62,887 nt of DNA from SAR324 cluster bacterium (GCA_015232315.1 JADFZZ010000029.1:1-62887); one strand, 5' to 3'. Shown: positions 37,656-46,994, counted from the stretch's first letter. A program made the numbers and translations. The notes: generated from the sequence alone by a model not told the origin.

Positions 37656-38666
37656 GTGAGTGTCAAAATTCTGGTAGTAGAAGATGAATTCGCGATTGGA
37701 ACCGTCATTGCCCAGCAGATTCAGCAATTGGGGTATGTGGTTGACGAAATTGTGGCATCCGGCGAACAGGCTATCAAAAGTTGTGAGCACCATCATCCTG
37801 ATCTGGTTTTGATGGATATTCAGCTCAACGGAAAAATTGATGGTATTGAGGCCGCCAGAAAAATTGCTGAATATGAGATTCCTGTGGTTTTTTTGACGTC
37901 CCATGTGGATTCTAAAACCCTGGATCGCGCAAAAACCACCCTTCCCAATGGCTATCTGCTAAAACCTGTCTGCCTGGAGGATCTGAAAATCACGCTGGAA
38001 GTTGCGCTTTACAAGCATCAAAATGAAAAAAAATTGAAACGTCGTGAGCAATGGCTGGAGTCTATTCTTGAAAAATTTCAAGATGGCGTCATCACAACAG
38101 ATACAGCAGGTTCTATCACTTATTTCAACCCCAGTGCCGAACGATTGACAGGCTGGAGCGCAAAAAAAGCACTGGGACTTTCGTGCCAGAAAGTTCTGAA
38201 TTTCGAGGAAAATGGATTTGCTGTCGACACGTTCAATCTTATCAATGAATTACTCGGGGAAGCGCCTGAAAATGGGGTGAATCGTGATCAAATTCAGATC
38301 ATCAGCAAACAAAAAAAAATGTTTCCTATCGATCTGCATGTGACTCTTCTCAAGGATGAACAGGGGGGCATCAAGGGGAATGTGATTACGATCCGTGACC
38401 GTTCTAACCGTCACACTATTGCCTCTGACGCTGAGGATCCCCGGCAGTCCCTGATACATTCCCTGACGAAACGTCAGAAAGAGATCCTGACCTACATTGC
38501 CCGTGGCTACTCGACCAAGGAAATTGGTTCGATGCTGTTTATCAGTCCCCGGACTGTGGAATTTCATCGTCAAAATATGATGAAGACCCTTGGTGTTCAT
38601 GATGTGGTCGCCTTAGTCCAGGTGGCAATCCTCCATAAAATCCACGGCACCTTTCAAAAAAACTGA
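37656..38666 (+). CDS. REC-PAS-LuxR (NarL/FixJ-type) response regulator
   Basis: 336 residues from a GTG with AAGGAA 7-8 nt upstream. The receiver (1-120) has the acidic pair ED, acceptor Asp in LVLMDIQLNG and LLKPV. A PAS domain (~125-250) follows, then a C-terminal LuxR-type helix-turn-helix (~268-336: LTKRQKEILTYIARGYSTKEIGSMLFISPRTVEFHRQN). It is the only protein in this window with a recognisable DNA-binding output domain. It lies between promoter pairs c/g and f/a, which makes it the best local candidate for recognising the 19-bp element (inference). Confidence 0.93.
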   Translation: MSVKILVVEDEFAIGTVIAQQIQQLGYVVDEIVASGEQAIKSCEHHHPDLVLMDIQLNGKIDGIEAARKIAEYEIPVVFLTSHVDSKTLDRAKTTLPNGYLLKPVCLEDLKITLEVALYKHQNEKKLKRREQWLESILEKFQDGVITTDTAGSITYFNPSAERLTGWSAKKALGLSCQKVLNFEENGFAVDTFNLINELLGEAPENGVNRDQIQIISKQKKMFPIDLHVTLLKDEQGGIKGNVITIRDRSNRHTIASDAEDPRQSLIHSLTKRQKEILTYIARGYSTKEIGSMLFISPRTVEFHRQNMMKTLGVHDVVALVQVAILHKIHGTFQKN

Positions 38667-38690
38667 ATTTTAGTTTACAGTTACAATTCA
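38647..38690. repeat. Half copy of family-4 repeat
   Basis: ggcacctttcaaaaaaactgaattttagtttacagtt matches the complement of the right end of the element at 34857-35010. It overlaps the last codons and stop of the LuxR-type regulator (HGTFQKN), so the protein's C terminus is repeat-derived. Confidence 0.6.
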
Positions 38691-38705
38691 TTCTTTTGCC
38701 GTTCC

Positions 38706-39020
38706 TTACCCAATCGTTGTTCGAAGACTGATTTTTTTAATACACTCGATCAATGTTTCTGTATCACATCTTCCCATAAAAGGTTCATCTCCGGACTCTA
38801 ACATCCCTTTCACCAGTCTTCCATTGTCATCATGCACCGCGATGGTGAACAATTTTCTTGGTGATTCCTGAATCTGACGACCAAGCACAAAGATATTCAG
38901 TCCATTGTTGAAGTGGATTCTGAGTCGGGTCACATCAGGACTGGAGATGTCATCCATACTTTTAATGACTTTTCGGGTTTCATGATCAAGTTGCGAATCA
39001 AGCTGGCTGATTATGTCCAT
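38706..39020 (-). CDS. Small unknown acidic protein
   Basis: 104 residues from the ATG at 39020 (MDIISQLDSQL.., preceded by GAGGG); the longer frame from a TTG at 39044 is less likely. The sequence is helical at the N terminus, then a beta-rich middle (VTRLRIHFNNGLNIFVLGRQI), with RCDTETLIECIKKI at the end. It has no signal or membrane segment and no recognised family. Its upstream DNA carries promoter module f in the correct orientation, ~195 nt from the predicted start site. Confidence 0.7.
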   Translation of the reverse strand: MDIISQLDSQLDHETRKVIKSMDDISSPDVTRLRIHFNNGLNIFVLGRQIQESPRKLFTIAVHDDNGRLVKGMLESGDEPFMGRCDTETLIECIKKISLRTTIG

Positions 39021-39082
39021 ACTCCCTCTGTTGTTGAAATTCAAATATGGTGTTGATTCTGTTTTCAGTCACAAATTGTTGG

Positions 39083-39160
39083 ATCGAACCTGTGTGTTCG
39101 CCCTGAAGCCGTGCAGACACACAGGTCTCCCCCTACGGGACAAAACCCGAATTGCGCGTC
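39083..39160. repeat. Dispersed GAACCTGTGTGTTCGCCC-type repeat
   Basis: cgaacctgtgtgttcgccctg ... cagacacacaggtctccccctacgggacaaaaccc matches the repeat at 47512 and 58670, here without an inserted mobile element. It lies in the predicted 5' leader of the 39020 gene. Confidence 0.6.
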
Positions 39161-39221
39161 TCTACAGATCTGCGAAGTGGCAATGTGTCAGTGTAAACAA
39201 CCGTAAGGCATGACGTGAGTT

Positions 39222-39270
39222 ATTATACAAAAAAACCAGCAGATAAAACACCTCGTAAAACTACCGGTTT
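39222..39270 (-). promoter_or_regulatory. Promoter module f with 19-bp element (drives 39020 gene)
   Basis: Minus strand: AAACCGGTAGTTTTACGAG (39270-39252), GTGTTT at -35 (39251-39246), 18-bp spacer, TATAAT (39227-39222). It is the CxGGT member of the pair with module a, 40 bp away. Confidence 0.7.
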
Positions 39271-39310
39271 ATTCCCCTTTTTTTAGCAGGAAGCATGAAT
39301 TTTCCAGTTT

Positions 39311-39358
39311 AAACACGTAGTTTTCCGAGTAGATAAAAACTCATAAATCACTTAATTG
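39311..39358 (+). promoter_or_regulatory. Promoter module a with 19-bp element (drives 39472 gene)
   Basis: AAACACGTAGTTTTCCGAG (39311-39329), -35-like TAGATA (39330-39335), 17-bp spacer, weak -10 TAATTG (39353-39358). The leader contains a possible hairpin, aaaaactcat (39336-39345) with atgagttttt, upstream of the PAS gene. Confidence 0.65.
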
Positions 39359-39471
39359 TTAATCACACCGAACATGAGTTTTTACTCATGATGGTTTAAT
39401 CCATTGAACGTACCTGAACATGTGATGGGGAAGGTGATGTATTTTATTAATTTCTGAGAAAAAGGGGGATT

Positions 39472-39978
39472 ATGCTACTTGAAAATATTCGTGAAAATGT
39501 GGTGAGAAACATGAATTTAATGGAGGATGTCCACAAGAACAAACGGTCCAATGTTTCACGATTGACCAGTCTTTCCGTATTTCCACCCATGGGGGATTCG
39601 AATAATCAACTGTTTCCCTGGCTCGCAACAATTCTGGATCACATACAAGACGCGATCATTACCGTGGATATTCTGGAAAAGGTGACGTTCATGAGTCCGT
39701 CCGCGGAAAAACTGTTTGCCTGCAGAAGAGAAAAAGCTTTGTGCCGGAATATCAGGGAAATATTCACCATGGTGGACAAACAGGCAGGATCCCTGATTCC
39801 GCTTCCGGTAACAGAATCAATCAGGCAGAACAAGGTGATTCCCCTGAAACCCTCTGTGCTGATATTGAATCATGCCCACGTCCGGCATAATGTGGAAGGC
39901 TGGGTTATGCCCATGACCAATGAATATGGACAAATCGTTGGCGCCACCCTGATTGTCCATTCTGTCATCATCAACTGA
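39472..39978 (+). CDS. Stand-alone PAS-domain protein
   Basis: 168 residues, start supported by AGGGGG 4 nt upstream. The single PAS domain spans ~45-165 (ATILDHIQDAIITVDILEKVTFMSPSAEKLFACRREKALCRNI). There is no kinase, receiver or DNA-binding part, so it would act by binding a ligand or partner. The first ~40 residues are charged and probably flexible. It is preceded by promoter module a and followed by the short-repeat tract. Confidence 0.82.
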   Translation: MLLENIRENVVRNMNLMEDVHKNKRSNVSRLTSLSVFPPMGDSNNQLFPWLATILDHIQDAIITVDILEKVTFMSPSAEKLFACRREKALCRNIREIFTMVDKQAGSLIPLPVTESIRQNKVIPLKPSVLILNHAHVRHNVEGWVMPMTNEYGQIVGATLIVHSVIIN

Positions 39979-39984
39979 TTTTTA

Positions 39985-40343
39985 AGGACAAAGGTTAAAG
40001 GGGAAAGGGGAAAGGGAAAAGGGAAAAGGGAAAAGGGAAAAGGGAAAAGGGGAAAGGGAAAAGGGGAAAGGTCAAAGGTCAAAGGTCAAAGGTCAAAGGG
40101 AAAAGGGAAAAGGACAAAGGGGAAAGTACAGCCCTTAATCTTTTTCAACCTTTAACCTTTAACCTTTAACCTTTGTCAACCTTTAACCTTTGTCAACCTT
40201 TAACCTTTGTCAACCTTTAACCTTTGTCAACCTTTAACCTTTAACCTTTAACCTTTAACCTTTAACCTTTGTCAACCTTTAACCTTTAACCTTTAACCTT
40301 TAACCTTTGTCAACCTTTAACCTTTAACCTTTAACCTTTTTTT
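39985..40343. repeat. Polypurine/polypyrimidine short-tandem-repeat tract with complementary halves
   Basis: The left half (39985-40126) consists of A/G-rich units (AAAGGGG, GGGAAAA, AAAGGTC). The right half (40146-40343) consists of AACCTTT heptamers interspersed with AACCTTTGTC decamers. The units are complementary (GACAAAGGTTAAAGG vs CCTTTAACCTTTGTC), so the tract can form a long imperfect hairpin. It runs into the 3' end of the receiver gene and supplies its last codons and stop. Confidence 0.9.
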
Positions 40344-40710
40344 CCCTATTGGAAAAAATCTCTTCAATGGTCTGGCCTAACAGTCCCCGTCGCAAGGGTT
40401 TGAATAAACAGCCATCCGCAATGTTTTTGCCGCATTTGTTGTTAATATATTCCCGGGTGTGAGCGGTTAAAAACAAAATGGGAAGATCCGAGAATTTCCG
40501 GATTTGTTTCATGAGTTCGATTCCATCCATGCCGGTCGACAAGGAAATATCTGACAACAGCAAATCAGGCGGATTTTTTTTGATGTTTTTTAGAGCCTCC
40601 TCGCCGGAACTCATCACCGGTTCAACCTTATAACCCAATTGCCGCAACTGATTTTTCAGATCCATGGCGATGAGTGCCTCATCTTCCACAATCATAATGC
40701 GAACAGCCAT
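40324..40710 (-). CDS. Single-domain response regulator
   Basis: 128 residues from the ATG at 40710, preceded by AGGAG 7 nt upstream and one base after the stop of the kinase gene, so translation is coupled. Only a receiver is present: VEDE, acceptor Asp in LLLSDISLSTGMDG, T in LFLTAHT and K in CLFKPL. It is the likely phosphate acceptor of the adjacent HisKA_2 kinase, passing the signal by protein contact. The last residues (KKVKG) and the stop are encoded by the AACCTTT repeat tract. Confidence 0.9.
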   Translation of the reverse strand: MAVRIMIVEDEALIAMDLKNQLRQLGYKVEPVMSSGEEALKNIKKNPPDLLLSDISLSTGMDGIELMKQIRKFSDLPILFLTAHTREYINNKCGKNIADGCLFKPLRRGLLGQTIEEIFSNREKKVKG

Positions 40711-40711
40711 G

Positions 40712-42379
40712 TCAAACTCCTGATTCGTGATGTGGATTGAAGGTGATTTTCGCGGTAACGCCCTCGTCCAGATTCCATTCAAGCCTGCCTTTGAGTTGGC
40801 CCGACAAGGCCCCAACGATCTGCAGACCCAGTGTCTCCAGAGTGCTTATATCCAGAATGTCAGGAAACCCCACCCCATTGTCAGCCACAAGAAGGACATA
40901 CGTATCATTTTTTTGTGGAGTGAGAGTGATCTTGATCCTGCAATTTGTTTGTTCTGGGGGCGGAAACGCGTATTTCAACGAATTGGTCACAAGCTCATTG
41001 ACAATCAATCCGCAAAGAATGGCCTGACTCATCTCCAGCGAAATACCATAGACCTCCACCTTGAGTGCCACCGAAATTTCATAGGACTGGATTAAATGCG
41101 ACACCAGATTTTCTACATACTGACCAAAATCGATTCGTGTCAGGTCACTCGATTGATAGAGCTTTTCATGGATCAGCGCGATGGAATTGACCCGGTCCTG
41201 ACTTTCCCTGAACATCTGGCGATATTTTTCATCGAGGATAAATCCGGATTGCAAGTTGAGCATTGAGGAAATGATCTGCAGATTGTTTTTTACCCGATGA
41301 TGGATTTCCTGCAACAGCACCTCTTTTTCCTGTAAACTTTCCTGGATCTGCATTTCCGATCGTTTGCGCCCGGTTATATCGCGGATGATTAAAAAATATT
41401 CACCATCAATTCCCGGAGCGATTCGTGATTCACGATAGAAGGTCTTGTTATTCAACTTGATCTGATATTCCAGAACTTGAATTTCTCCGGTGCTTAAGGC
41501 GATTTGCGCGGCCTCATGACTCTGTTTAAGAATCTCACGGGAAAGATCGGCCGCAAGATCAGACCATGTTCCCCAATCGCTCATGATTTGTCCGGTGTGT
41601 ATCTTTCTTACAGTCTTCATTCTGGACTTAAAATCCTGAAGGGCACCATTGGCACCAATGCGGCATATCAGATCAGGAATAGCGTTCAGCAGAGCGGCTT
41701 GGCGGTTCTCACTCTTTTGCAGTGCGATTTCGGTTTCCTTGACTTGAGTTATATCCACAAAGGTCAACACCAGTCCATCAGAGACACCAGCATAATTTCG
41801 GTAGGGGATGATCCTCAGGAGATGCTGGACCCCCTCAAGGAGTGAGATCTCTTGTTCCAGTGTTTTACCTGTACTCAAAACATGCATGGTATCTTTAACC
41901 AATGAATCGGGTATGAGCTGGTTGGAAAAATCATGGAGGGGACGGCCCACATCGCCCGGCATGAGATGCATGATGCGGGTTAAGGTGGGGGTGAAGCGCC
42001 GGATGCGTAATTGGGAATCCAGAAAGAGGGTTCCGATGTTGGTACTGCTCAGTTGATTGTCGAGATCGTTGTTGGCCTGATTCAGTTTGGCAATCTGCTC
42101 TTGAAGGGTCGTGTTGACCGAGTTGATTAAATCCTGTGATAGCGACAGTTCCTGAGTGCGCATGATCAATTCCTCATTGGTTGTCCTGAGTTCGTCGTTG
42201 TGGAGCGCAAGTTCCTCAATGGTCTCCTGCAGGGACTGCCGGGTGATTTTTAATTCTTTTTCCAGCTCAAGCACACGCAATTCGGCGACGGAACCCTTTT
42301 TGCTCCGGGGCGTTGTGCTTTTTTTGCGGGATCCGGACTTATCGCCGGGTGGGATCGGTATTTTTTTATTTGGCGGCAT
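40712..42379 (-). CDS. Coiled-coil-PAS-PAS-HisKA_2 histidine kinase resembling the tail of CheB-CheR kinases
   Basis: 555 residues, soluble. A basic N terminus precedes a coiled coil with NEEL repeats (~30-110), then a PAS_10-like domain (~115-225, ending LVLTFVDITQVKE), a second PAS (~235-345), HisKA_2 (EIHHRVKNNLQIISSMLNLQ, His ~361) and HATPase (GLIVNELVTNSLKYAF, DNGVGFPD). The coiled coil plus PAS_10 is homologous to residues ~690-890 of the CheB-CheR protein at 31.7 kb. Gene order (kinase, 1-bp gap, receiver) gives a compact two-component pair. Confidence 0.92.
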   Translation of the reverse strand: MPPNKKIPIPPGDKSGSRKKSTTPRSKKGSVAELRVLELEKELKITRQSLQETIEELALHNDELRTTNEELIMRTQELSLSQDLINSVNTTLQEQIAKLNQANNDLDNQLSSTNIGTLFLDSQLRIRRFTPTLTRIMHLMPGDVGRPLHDFSNQLIPDSLVKDTMHVLSTGKTLEQEISLLEGVQHLLRIIPYRNYAGVSDGLVLTFVDITQVKETEIALQKSENRQAALLNAIPDLICRIGANGALQDFKSRMKTVRKIHTGQIMSDWGTWSDLAADLSREILKQSHEAAQIALSTGEIQVLEYQIKLNNKTFYRESRIAPGIDGEYFLIIRDITGRKRSEMQIQESLQEKEVLLQEIHHRVKNNLQIISSMLNLQSGFILDEKYRQMFRESQDRVNSIALIHEKLYQSSDLTRIDFGQYVENLVSHLIQSYEISVALKVEVYGISLEMSQAILCGLIVNELVTNSLKYAFPPPEQTNCRIKITLTPQKNDTYVLLVADNGVGFPDILDISTLETLGLQIVGALSGQLKGRLEWNLDEGVTAKITFNPHHESGV

Positions 42380-42412
42380 AGACCTTAACGTTGAGTGATC
42401 AAATTACATTTC

Positions 42413-42540
42413 TATAAGCACTCAATCAAAAGTTTTTTAACATTAATCTGGTTCCTGACGTCTCGTCGGGAACCGTTCCATAATGCACCTCTGGTGCCCT
42501 TCCACTGCGCCTTGGCAAGCCACCGGAGGTGGAGGTACTA
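42413..42540. repeat. Family-2 repeat, left-end copy
   Basis: TATAAGCACTCAATCAAAAG..aacattaatctggttcctgacgtctcgtcgggaaccgttcc, followed by an interior matching the complement of the full element at 47734-47939 (ggtgcccttccactgcgcc..ggcaagcc.ccggagg). The other terminus is missing. It lies between the kinase gene start and the nuclease gene. Confidence 0.7.
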
Positions 42541-42544
42541 TTCC

Positions 42545-43423
42545 TTATTGTGCGGGATCAATGCCTGCCTTTTTGAGAAGTTCCATGAGGCGTTCTTCTC
42601 TTTTTTGAGCGTCTTCTTTTTGTTGAAGTGCCTGCTCTAAGGCCACGGACAGTTGATTTCTTTCCTGTTCCATACGGAGTTGATCCTGTTCCATACGGAC
42701 TTTTTCCTGTTCCATACGTTTCATTTCCGACTCCCTGTAGCGTTGCAGGCGCAAACCTTCGAGTCGGGCTTCATACAGCCAGTAATCAGCGTCTTTTTCA
42801 GCGAACCGTTTCAAAACATTCATAGCTTCCTCTAATGCGTTTATTGTTTGTAGTTCTTCTGGAAGTTCTTTCCAATGCTGGGCTTCCTCAAAAAAATAGA
42901 GCCAGGCGTTTTCAGGATCAAGGGGACGGTCTTCCGGTTTTTTCCATTTGGGTAACTCCAGCACATGAATGGAACAATGCTCACTCAGTTTGAATCGGTG
43001 TTCAGCGTCATACACCTGAAAATGATGATGCACGGCAGGGGACTCAGAAAAAAATATTCCATCCAGTAACCAGATGGCGATCACCGGACAAAGTTGATTG
43101 TAATTTTCCCCTTCGTCAATCTGTTTTTTATAAAGGACGCTCCAGTTATAGAGCATTCTCTCACCCAGACAACGATCCAGTGTCAATTGGACTTCAATCT
43201 GATAGAGACGGCCCTGCGAATCCTGAGCCTTGACATCCACCACCGTGAGTTTATCGCTGAGAAATTCTTTGGCGTTGTAGGGATTCAGTATTTCAACCTC
43301 GAGGATGGGATTCTCCAGTTTCAGGATGCTGTTGAGAAAATGCAGAAGAATTCCCTTGTGTTCCGGATCTCCCAGAATAGCCTTAAACACACAATCGATC
43401 AACGGGTTGATAAAGTGCTTCAT
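42545..43423 (-). CDS. Rpn-family recombination-promoting nuclease (PD-(D/E)XK)
   Basis: 292 residues. The N-terminal two thirds follow the Rpn/PD-(D/E)XK 'transposase-like' family: start MKHFINPLIDCVFKAILGD, then the catalytic D..(E/Q)xQ layout in LTVVDVKAQDSQGRLYQIEVQL, and WLLDGIFF. The C terminus is a Glu/Gln/Arg-rich coiled coil (~215-285). Rpn proteins are DNA endonucleases that stimulate RecA-independent recombination and often occur in multiple copies. Whether it relates to the many small mobile repeats here is unknown; a family-1 element lies just upstream. Confidence 0.88.
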   Translation of the reverse strand: MKHFINPLIDCVFKAILGDPEHKGILLHFLNSILKLENPILEVEILNPYNAKEFLSDKLTVVDVKAQDSQGRLYQIEVQLTLDRCLGERMLYNWSVLYKKQIDEGENYNQLCPVIAIWLLDGIFFSESPAVHHHFQVYDAEHRFKLSEHCSIHVLELPKWKKPEDRPLDPENAWLYFFEEAQHWKELPEELQTINALEEAMNVLKRFAEKDADYWLYEARLEGLRLQRYRESEMKRMEQEKVRMEQDQLRMEQERNQLSVALEQALQQKEDAQKREERLMELLKKAGIDPAQ

Positions 43424-43549
43424 AACAGGAACCTGTCTCAGGTGAACTCAACGAAAAATGTCCTTCACTGTCTCAATTTTTCAGGGACAAAACAAGCTCT
43501 TAATGACGCTGGAACTTCAAGAAAAACATGCTCGATCGGGGCTTCAGGA

Positions 43550-43704
43550 CAATGTCGTAAACTTAAGGAATTACCTGTGAGAAAATCCCCCTTTTCAAAG
43601 GGGGTTGGGGGATTTAACCCTCAGAATTACATCCCCCTAACCCCCTTAAACCAAGGGGGAATTGGTTCACCGTACCATTCTGGATGCTTAAGTTGATGAC
43701 ATTG
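43550..43704 (+). mobile_element. Family-1 MITE-like element, copy D
   Basis: 155 bp, CAATGTCGT..CTTAAGTTGATGACATTG, with a perfect 10-bp duplication GGCTTCAGGA (43540-43549 and 43705-43714). It lies between the nuclease start and the hybrid kinase stop. Confidence 0.9.
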
Positions 43705-43718
43705 GGCTTCAGGAGGGA

Positions 43719-46592
43719 TCAGGCAACAGCATTCATTGTTGCCTCAAATTCTTCTAAGGCGTGCAGTGTCCTGTCATAACATTGTCGCAACTCAAGCAAC
43801 AGTTCAGGCAAGGGGTCAGGGTTGGCAGAATCAGGCAGGTATTGCAACTGCTGAAACAGATCGCTCAATTGAAGGGTTCCTATGCAAAGTGTTGAGCCTT
43901 TGAGTTTATGCGCAAGAGTCCTGAGTTCCTCACGGTTTTCGCTGTTTATAAAACCTGAAAACTCATGGATGGCGTCTGTCATCTGTTGTTTAAATAAAAT
44001 CAGCATCTTTTGAAAAGCCTGTTGTCCGGCATTGTTCAGGAGTTCTTTCAATAAAACAATATCCAGCAAATTTTGTTGAATCTGCGTTGTGTCTGGCTCT
44101 GAACAGGGAATAATTTTTTCCACGGGGTTTGGTGATTCCGCATGTCGGTTTATGTGATATCGATTCATGGCGGTCACAAAATTATGGAGGGTGACAGGTT
44201 TGCTGAGGTAATCGTTCATGCCGGCGAGCAGGCATTTTTCTTTATCTCCGTTGAGGGCATTGGCCGTCATGGCAATGATCCAGGGGCGTTCATCAGGCGC
44301 ATAGGCAGCAGTAATCCTGCGTGTGGCCTCCAGGCCATCCATTTCCGGCATCTGTATATCCATCAAAATGAGGTCATAGTTTTTTTGTTTGAGACATTTG
44401 AGGACTTCCCGTCCGTTGATGGCGGAATCAGCCTCGTACCCCAGTTTTTGCAGCATCACCAGGGTCAATTTATGATTCACGGGATTATCTTCTGCCAGCA
44501 GGATTTTCAGGGGGCCTGTTTCTGCTTTCAGGACATCTTTCACAAGCTTGCTGGATTTGGGGGTGAACATGTGAATTGAGGCAGAGGTCAATGCGAGCAA
44601 ACAGACGGTAAAACTGAAGGTGGAACCTTCTCCCGGCACACTGTCTACCCAGATTTTTCCCTGCATCATTTCCACCAGTTTTTTGGAAATGGTCAGGCCC
44701 AGTCCTGTGCCACCATATTTGCGGGTGGTGGTTGTGTCAGCCTGTGAAAAGGCCTGGAAAATCTGTGTGGTTTTATCCGGATCTATTCCAATTCCTGTAT
44801 CCTTGACGTTGAACAGGAGTTTTGCCTGGGCTTGCCCTGGAGTTTCAAGCGGGGATAACTCGTTCAATTCCACAGAAACAGTGATTTCGCCCTGTTTGGT
44901 GAATTTAAGGGCATTGCTCAGAAGATTGACCAGAATTTGTCTCAGGCGTGTCATATCCCCTGACAAAATATTAGGCACCAACGGAGAAATATGACTACGC
45001 AGTTCAATACGTTTTTCTTCCGTCTTTTTTCCGTTCAGTCTTAAAGTGTTGTATAAAAGATTGTCCAGAAACTGTTTCATTCGGGGCACCTCTTCTTTCA
45101 GAACCAGTTGCGTCTCGGGTAAAAATTTACCCTGTGGTCCCAGTCGTTTTGACTCTCTGGAGTTCAATAACAGAAAGGAACTTTCTATCAATTCCTGAAT
45201 CTGGAACGGTGCGTTTTCCAAAACCATGTTGCCCGATTCAATTTTTGAAAAATCAAGGATGTTATTGATCAGCGTCAACAGATGTTCGCCGCTGAGTTGT
45301 ATGATCTGGGCAAATTCCTGCTGTTCCTCACTCATCGCGGTTTCCATCAGCAAACTGGTCGTGCCAATCACACCATTCATCGGTGTGCGAATTTCATGGC
45401 TCATGTTTGCCAGAAACTCCGCTTTGGCCCTCAAGGCCTGCTCTGCGATTTCTTTTTCCCGCTGGAGTTCTTCAGTTCGGAGTTTTACCAGTGCTTCCAG
45501 GTGTTCCTGAAAATTGTTCAACTCCTGTTCCGCCTGTTTTCGTTGTGTGATGTCATGAATCACAAAAAACAGCAGTTTTTGTTCACTGGCCATGATCGGG
45601 GAGGAATGCACCTCAACGGTCCGGATGTCACCACCAGCCAGTCTGTGCGAAAAAACGAACGGATCTTGTTCCTCAAACAGTGACTTCAATTGTTCGGAGT
45701 GATCGGTTTCAGCAGACATCACATTGATATCCTTAATATTCATGGCGCGTAACATCGTGATCGTGTAACCATAGAATTTTTCTGCGGACAAATTGGCGTC
45801 AATAATCCGGCCGCTTTCCGGTTCAATGAGCAGCATGATGGATTGATGGGAATTGAACATGGTCCGGAATATTTTTTCAGATTCCAGCAGGGCCTCACTC
45901 TCAAACAAGGCTGTTTTATACCGTTTATGTTCGGTGACATCCTGCGCCACCACATAAAAAAAATCATTTTTCCGCTCAAGGTCCCAGGAACACTGAATGG
46001 TTATGAGCGCATGGATGATTTGACCCTCTTTGTGCAGGAACAATTTTTCACGGGAGAAGCCCTCGCTTTCTTTGGCCAGAATTCGGTTGAATTGTTGAAG
46101 CTCCACTTCCAGATCCTCGGAATAGCTCAGTTCAGCCCATGTTTTTTGCAGGAGTTCTTCACGGGAATAGCCCAACAGATCACAAAGTTTGTCATTGACC
46201 ATCAGCCAGCCGTTTCCGGGAATGAGGACTCCCATCCCCACCAACGGTTGCTCAAAAAAATGGTGGCATCTCTGCTCACTCTTTTTCAGGTTTTGATGTG
46301 TCCGCAGGTGTTGCTCACGTTCTCCGGTCAGTGCCCGCGTTCGTTGCTTCAATCTGTAGCGAAGAACCATGACCCAGGCCAGCAAGCCGACCAGCAACAC
46401 CACAAAGGCAAATTGGGACAACGGTACCCAATCCAGCGTTTCCGTTGCATAATTGCCAAACTTATTTGCGAAAAACAAGGACTCAGCGCCCACCATGTCC
46501 TGAGGCGGGTATTCAGCCGCGGATGACACGGGGATGTGCCCCGACCACAGAATTGTCATCAGCAGAAATTTGATATCCCGGAGTTGTGACAT
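43719..46592 (-). CDS. PAS-PAS hybrid histidine kinase with REC and HPt
   Basis: 957 residues. A signal-like N terminus, a short (~30 residue) external segment and one membrane helix (~58-80) are followed by two PAS domains (~105-225, ~240-360), HisKA ([15 protein letters not shown], His ~402), HATPase ([24 protein letters not shown]), REC (~695-815, [13 protein letters not shown]) and HPt (~870-957, AHKLKGS). All relay domains are in one chain. An extra N-box-like segment ([15 protein letters not shown]) precedes the true N box. It is a paralogue of the kinase at 48.3 kb but lacks its solute-binding sensor. A Cys-rich gene 60 bp upstream probably shares its transcript. Confidence 0.92.
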   Translation of the reverse strand: MSQLRDIKFLLMTILWSGHIPVSSAAEYPPQDMVGAESLFFANKFGNYATETLDWVPLSQFAFVVLLVGLLAWVMVLRYRLKQRTRALTGEREQHLRTHQNLKKSEQRCHHFFEQPLVGMGVLIPGNGWLMVNDKLCDLLGYSREELLQKTWAELSYSEDLEVELQQFNRILAKESEGFSREKLFLHKEGQIIHALITIQCSWDLERKNDFFYVVAQDVTEHKRYKTALFESEALLESEKIFRTMFNSHQSIMLLIEPESGRIIDANLSAEKFYGYTITMLRAMNIKDINVMSAETDHSEQLKSLFEEQDPFVFSHRLAGGDIRTVEVHSSPIMASEQKLLFFVIHDITQRKQAEQELNNFQEHLEALVKLRTEELQREKEIAEQALRAKAEFLANMSHEIRTPMNGVIGTTSLLMETAMSEEQQEFAQIIQLSGEHLLTLINNILDFSKIESGNMVLENAPFQIQELIESSFLLLNSRESKRLGPQGKFLPETQLVLKEEVPRMKQFLDNLLYNTLRLNGKKTEEKRIELRSHISPLVPNILSGDMTRLRQILVNLLSNALKFTKQGEITVSVELNELSPLETPGQAQAKLLFNVKDTGIGIDPDKTTQIFQAFSQADTTTTRKYGGTGLGLTISKKLVEMMQGKIWVDSVPGEGSTFSFTVCLLALTSASIHMFTPKSSKLVKDVLKAETGPLKILLAEDNPVNHKLTLVMLQKLGYEADSAINGREVLKCLKQKNYDLILMDIQMPEMDGLEATRRITAAYAPDERPWIIAMTANALNGDKEKCLLAGMNDYLSKPVTLHNFVTAMNRYHINRHAESPNPVEKIIPCSEPDTTQIQQNLLDIVLLKELLNNAGQQAFQKMLILFKQQMTDAIHEFSGFINSENREELRTLAHKLKGSTLCIGTLQLSDLFQQLQYLPDSANPDPLPELLLELRQCYDRTLHALEEFEATMNAVA

Positions 46593-46652
46593 AAGTTCCT
46601 TGTTATGGTTTTTTTGAGTAATTCATGGGCCATCGTCTTTGTTTTGCCAGAT

Positions 46653-46934
46653 TCAGACGGTGGCCGATAAAGAAAATTCGGGAATCACAGAAAGCACATC
46701 CTCTGCCTGGCCACCATCCCGGGGAAAACCCTCACTGATCACAAAATCCTGCACACAGCCTGCACGCCAGCAACATCCTGATTGCTGACAACTGCCTGCG
46801 ATTTTAGTGGCGTAGCAGGGAAAATTTCCTTCCTGGCGTTGAATCGCATGAATCATTTTCTGCTTATGTTTGATGGCCTGGAAAATATTGCACTGTTTAT
46901 CAATTACAAAGCTTCGAAATTCAGCGGATGTCAT
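46653..46934 (-). CDS. Small cysteine-rich unknown protein
   Basis: 93 residues from the ATG at 46934, chosen because AGGAGG lies 5 nt upstream; a frame from 46952 adds six residues. Six cysteines include a CQQSGCCWRAGC cluster (~48-60) that could bind metal or form disulfides. No signal peptide is present. It is placed 60 bp before the hybrid kinase start and ~54 nt after the predicted start site of promoter e, so it likely leads an operon with that kinase. Family unknown. Confidence 0.72.
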   Translation of the reverse strand: MTSAEFRSFVIDKQCNIFQAIKHKQKMIHAIQRQEGNFPCYATKIAGSCQQSGCCWRAGCVQDFVISEGFPRDGGQAEDVLSVIPEFSLSATV

Positions 46935-46994
46935 AAAAACCTCCTGTATCATGCATCATTAGACATTGAGGGGAACCAACCCGACTCATCATGA

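Noticed and set aside
39985-40343. CRISPR array
   Set aside because: The units are 7-10 bp short tandem repeats without unique spacers of constant length, and no cas genes are present.
42545-43423. Rpn-type nuclease as the transposase mobilising the small repeats
   Set aside because: Rpn proteins are nucleases without known terminal-repeat recognition; proximity to one element copy is not enough evidence.
45843-46526. Long antisense frame within the hybrid kinase
   Set aside because: It mirrors conserved PAS codons of the real gene; no ribosome site or family.
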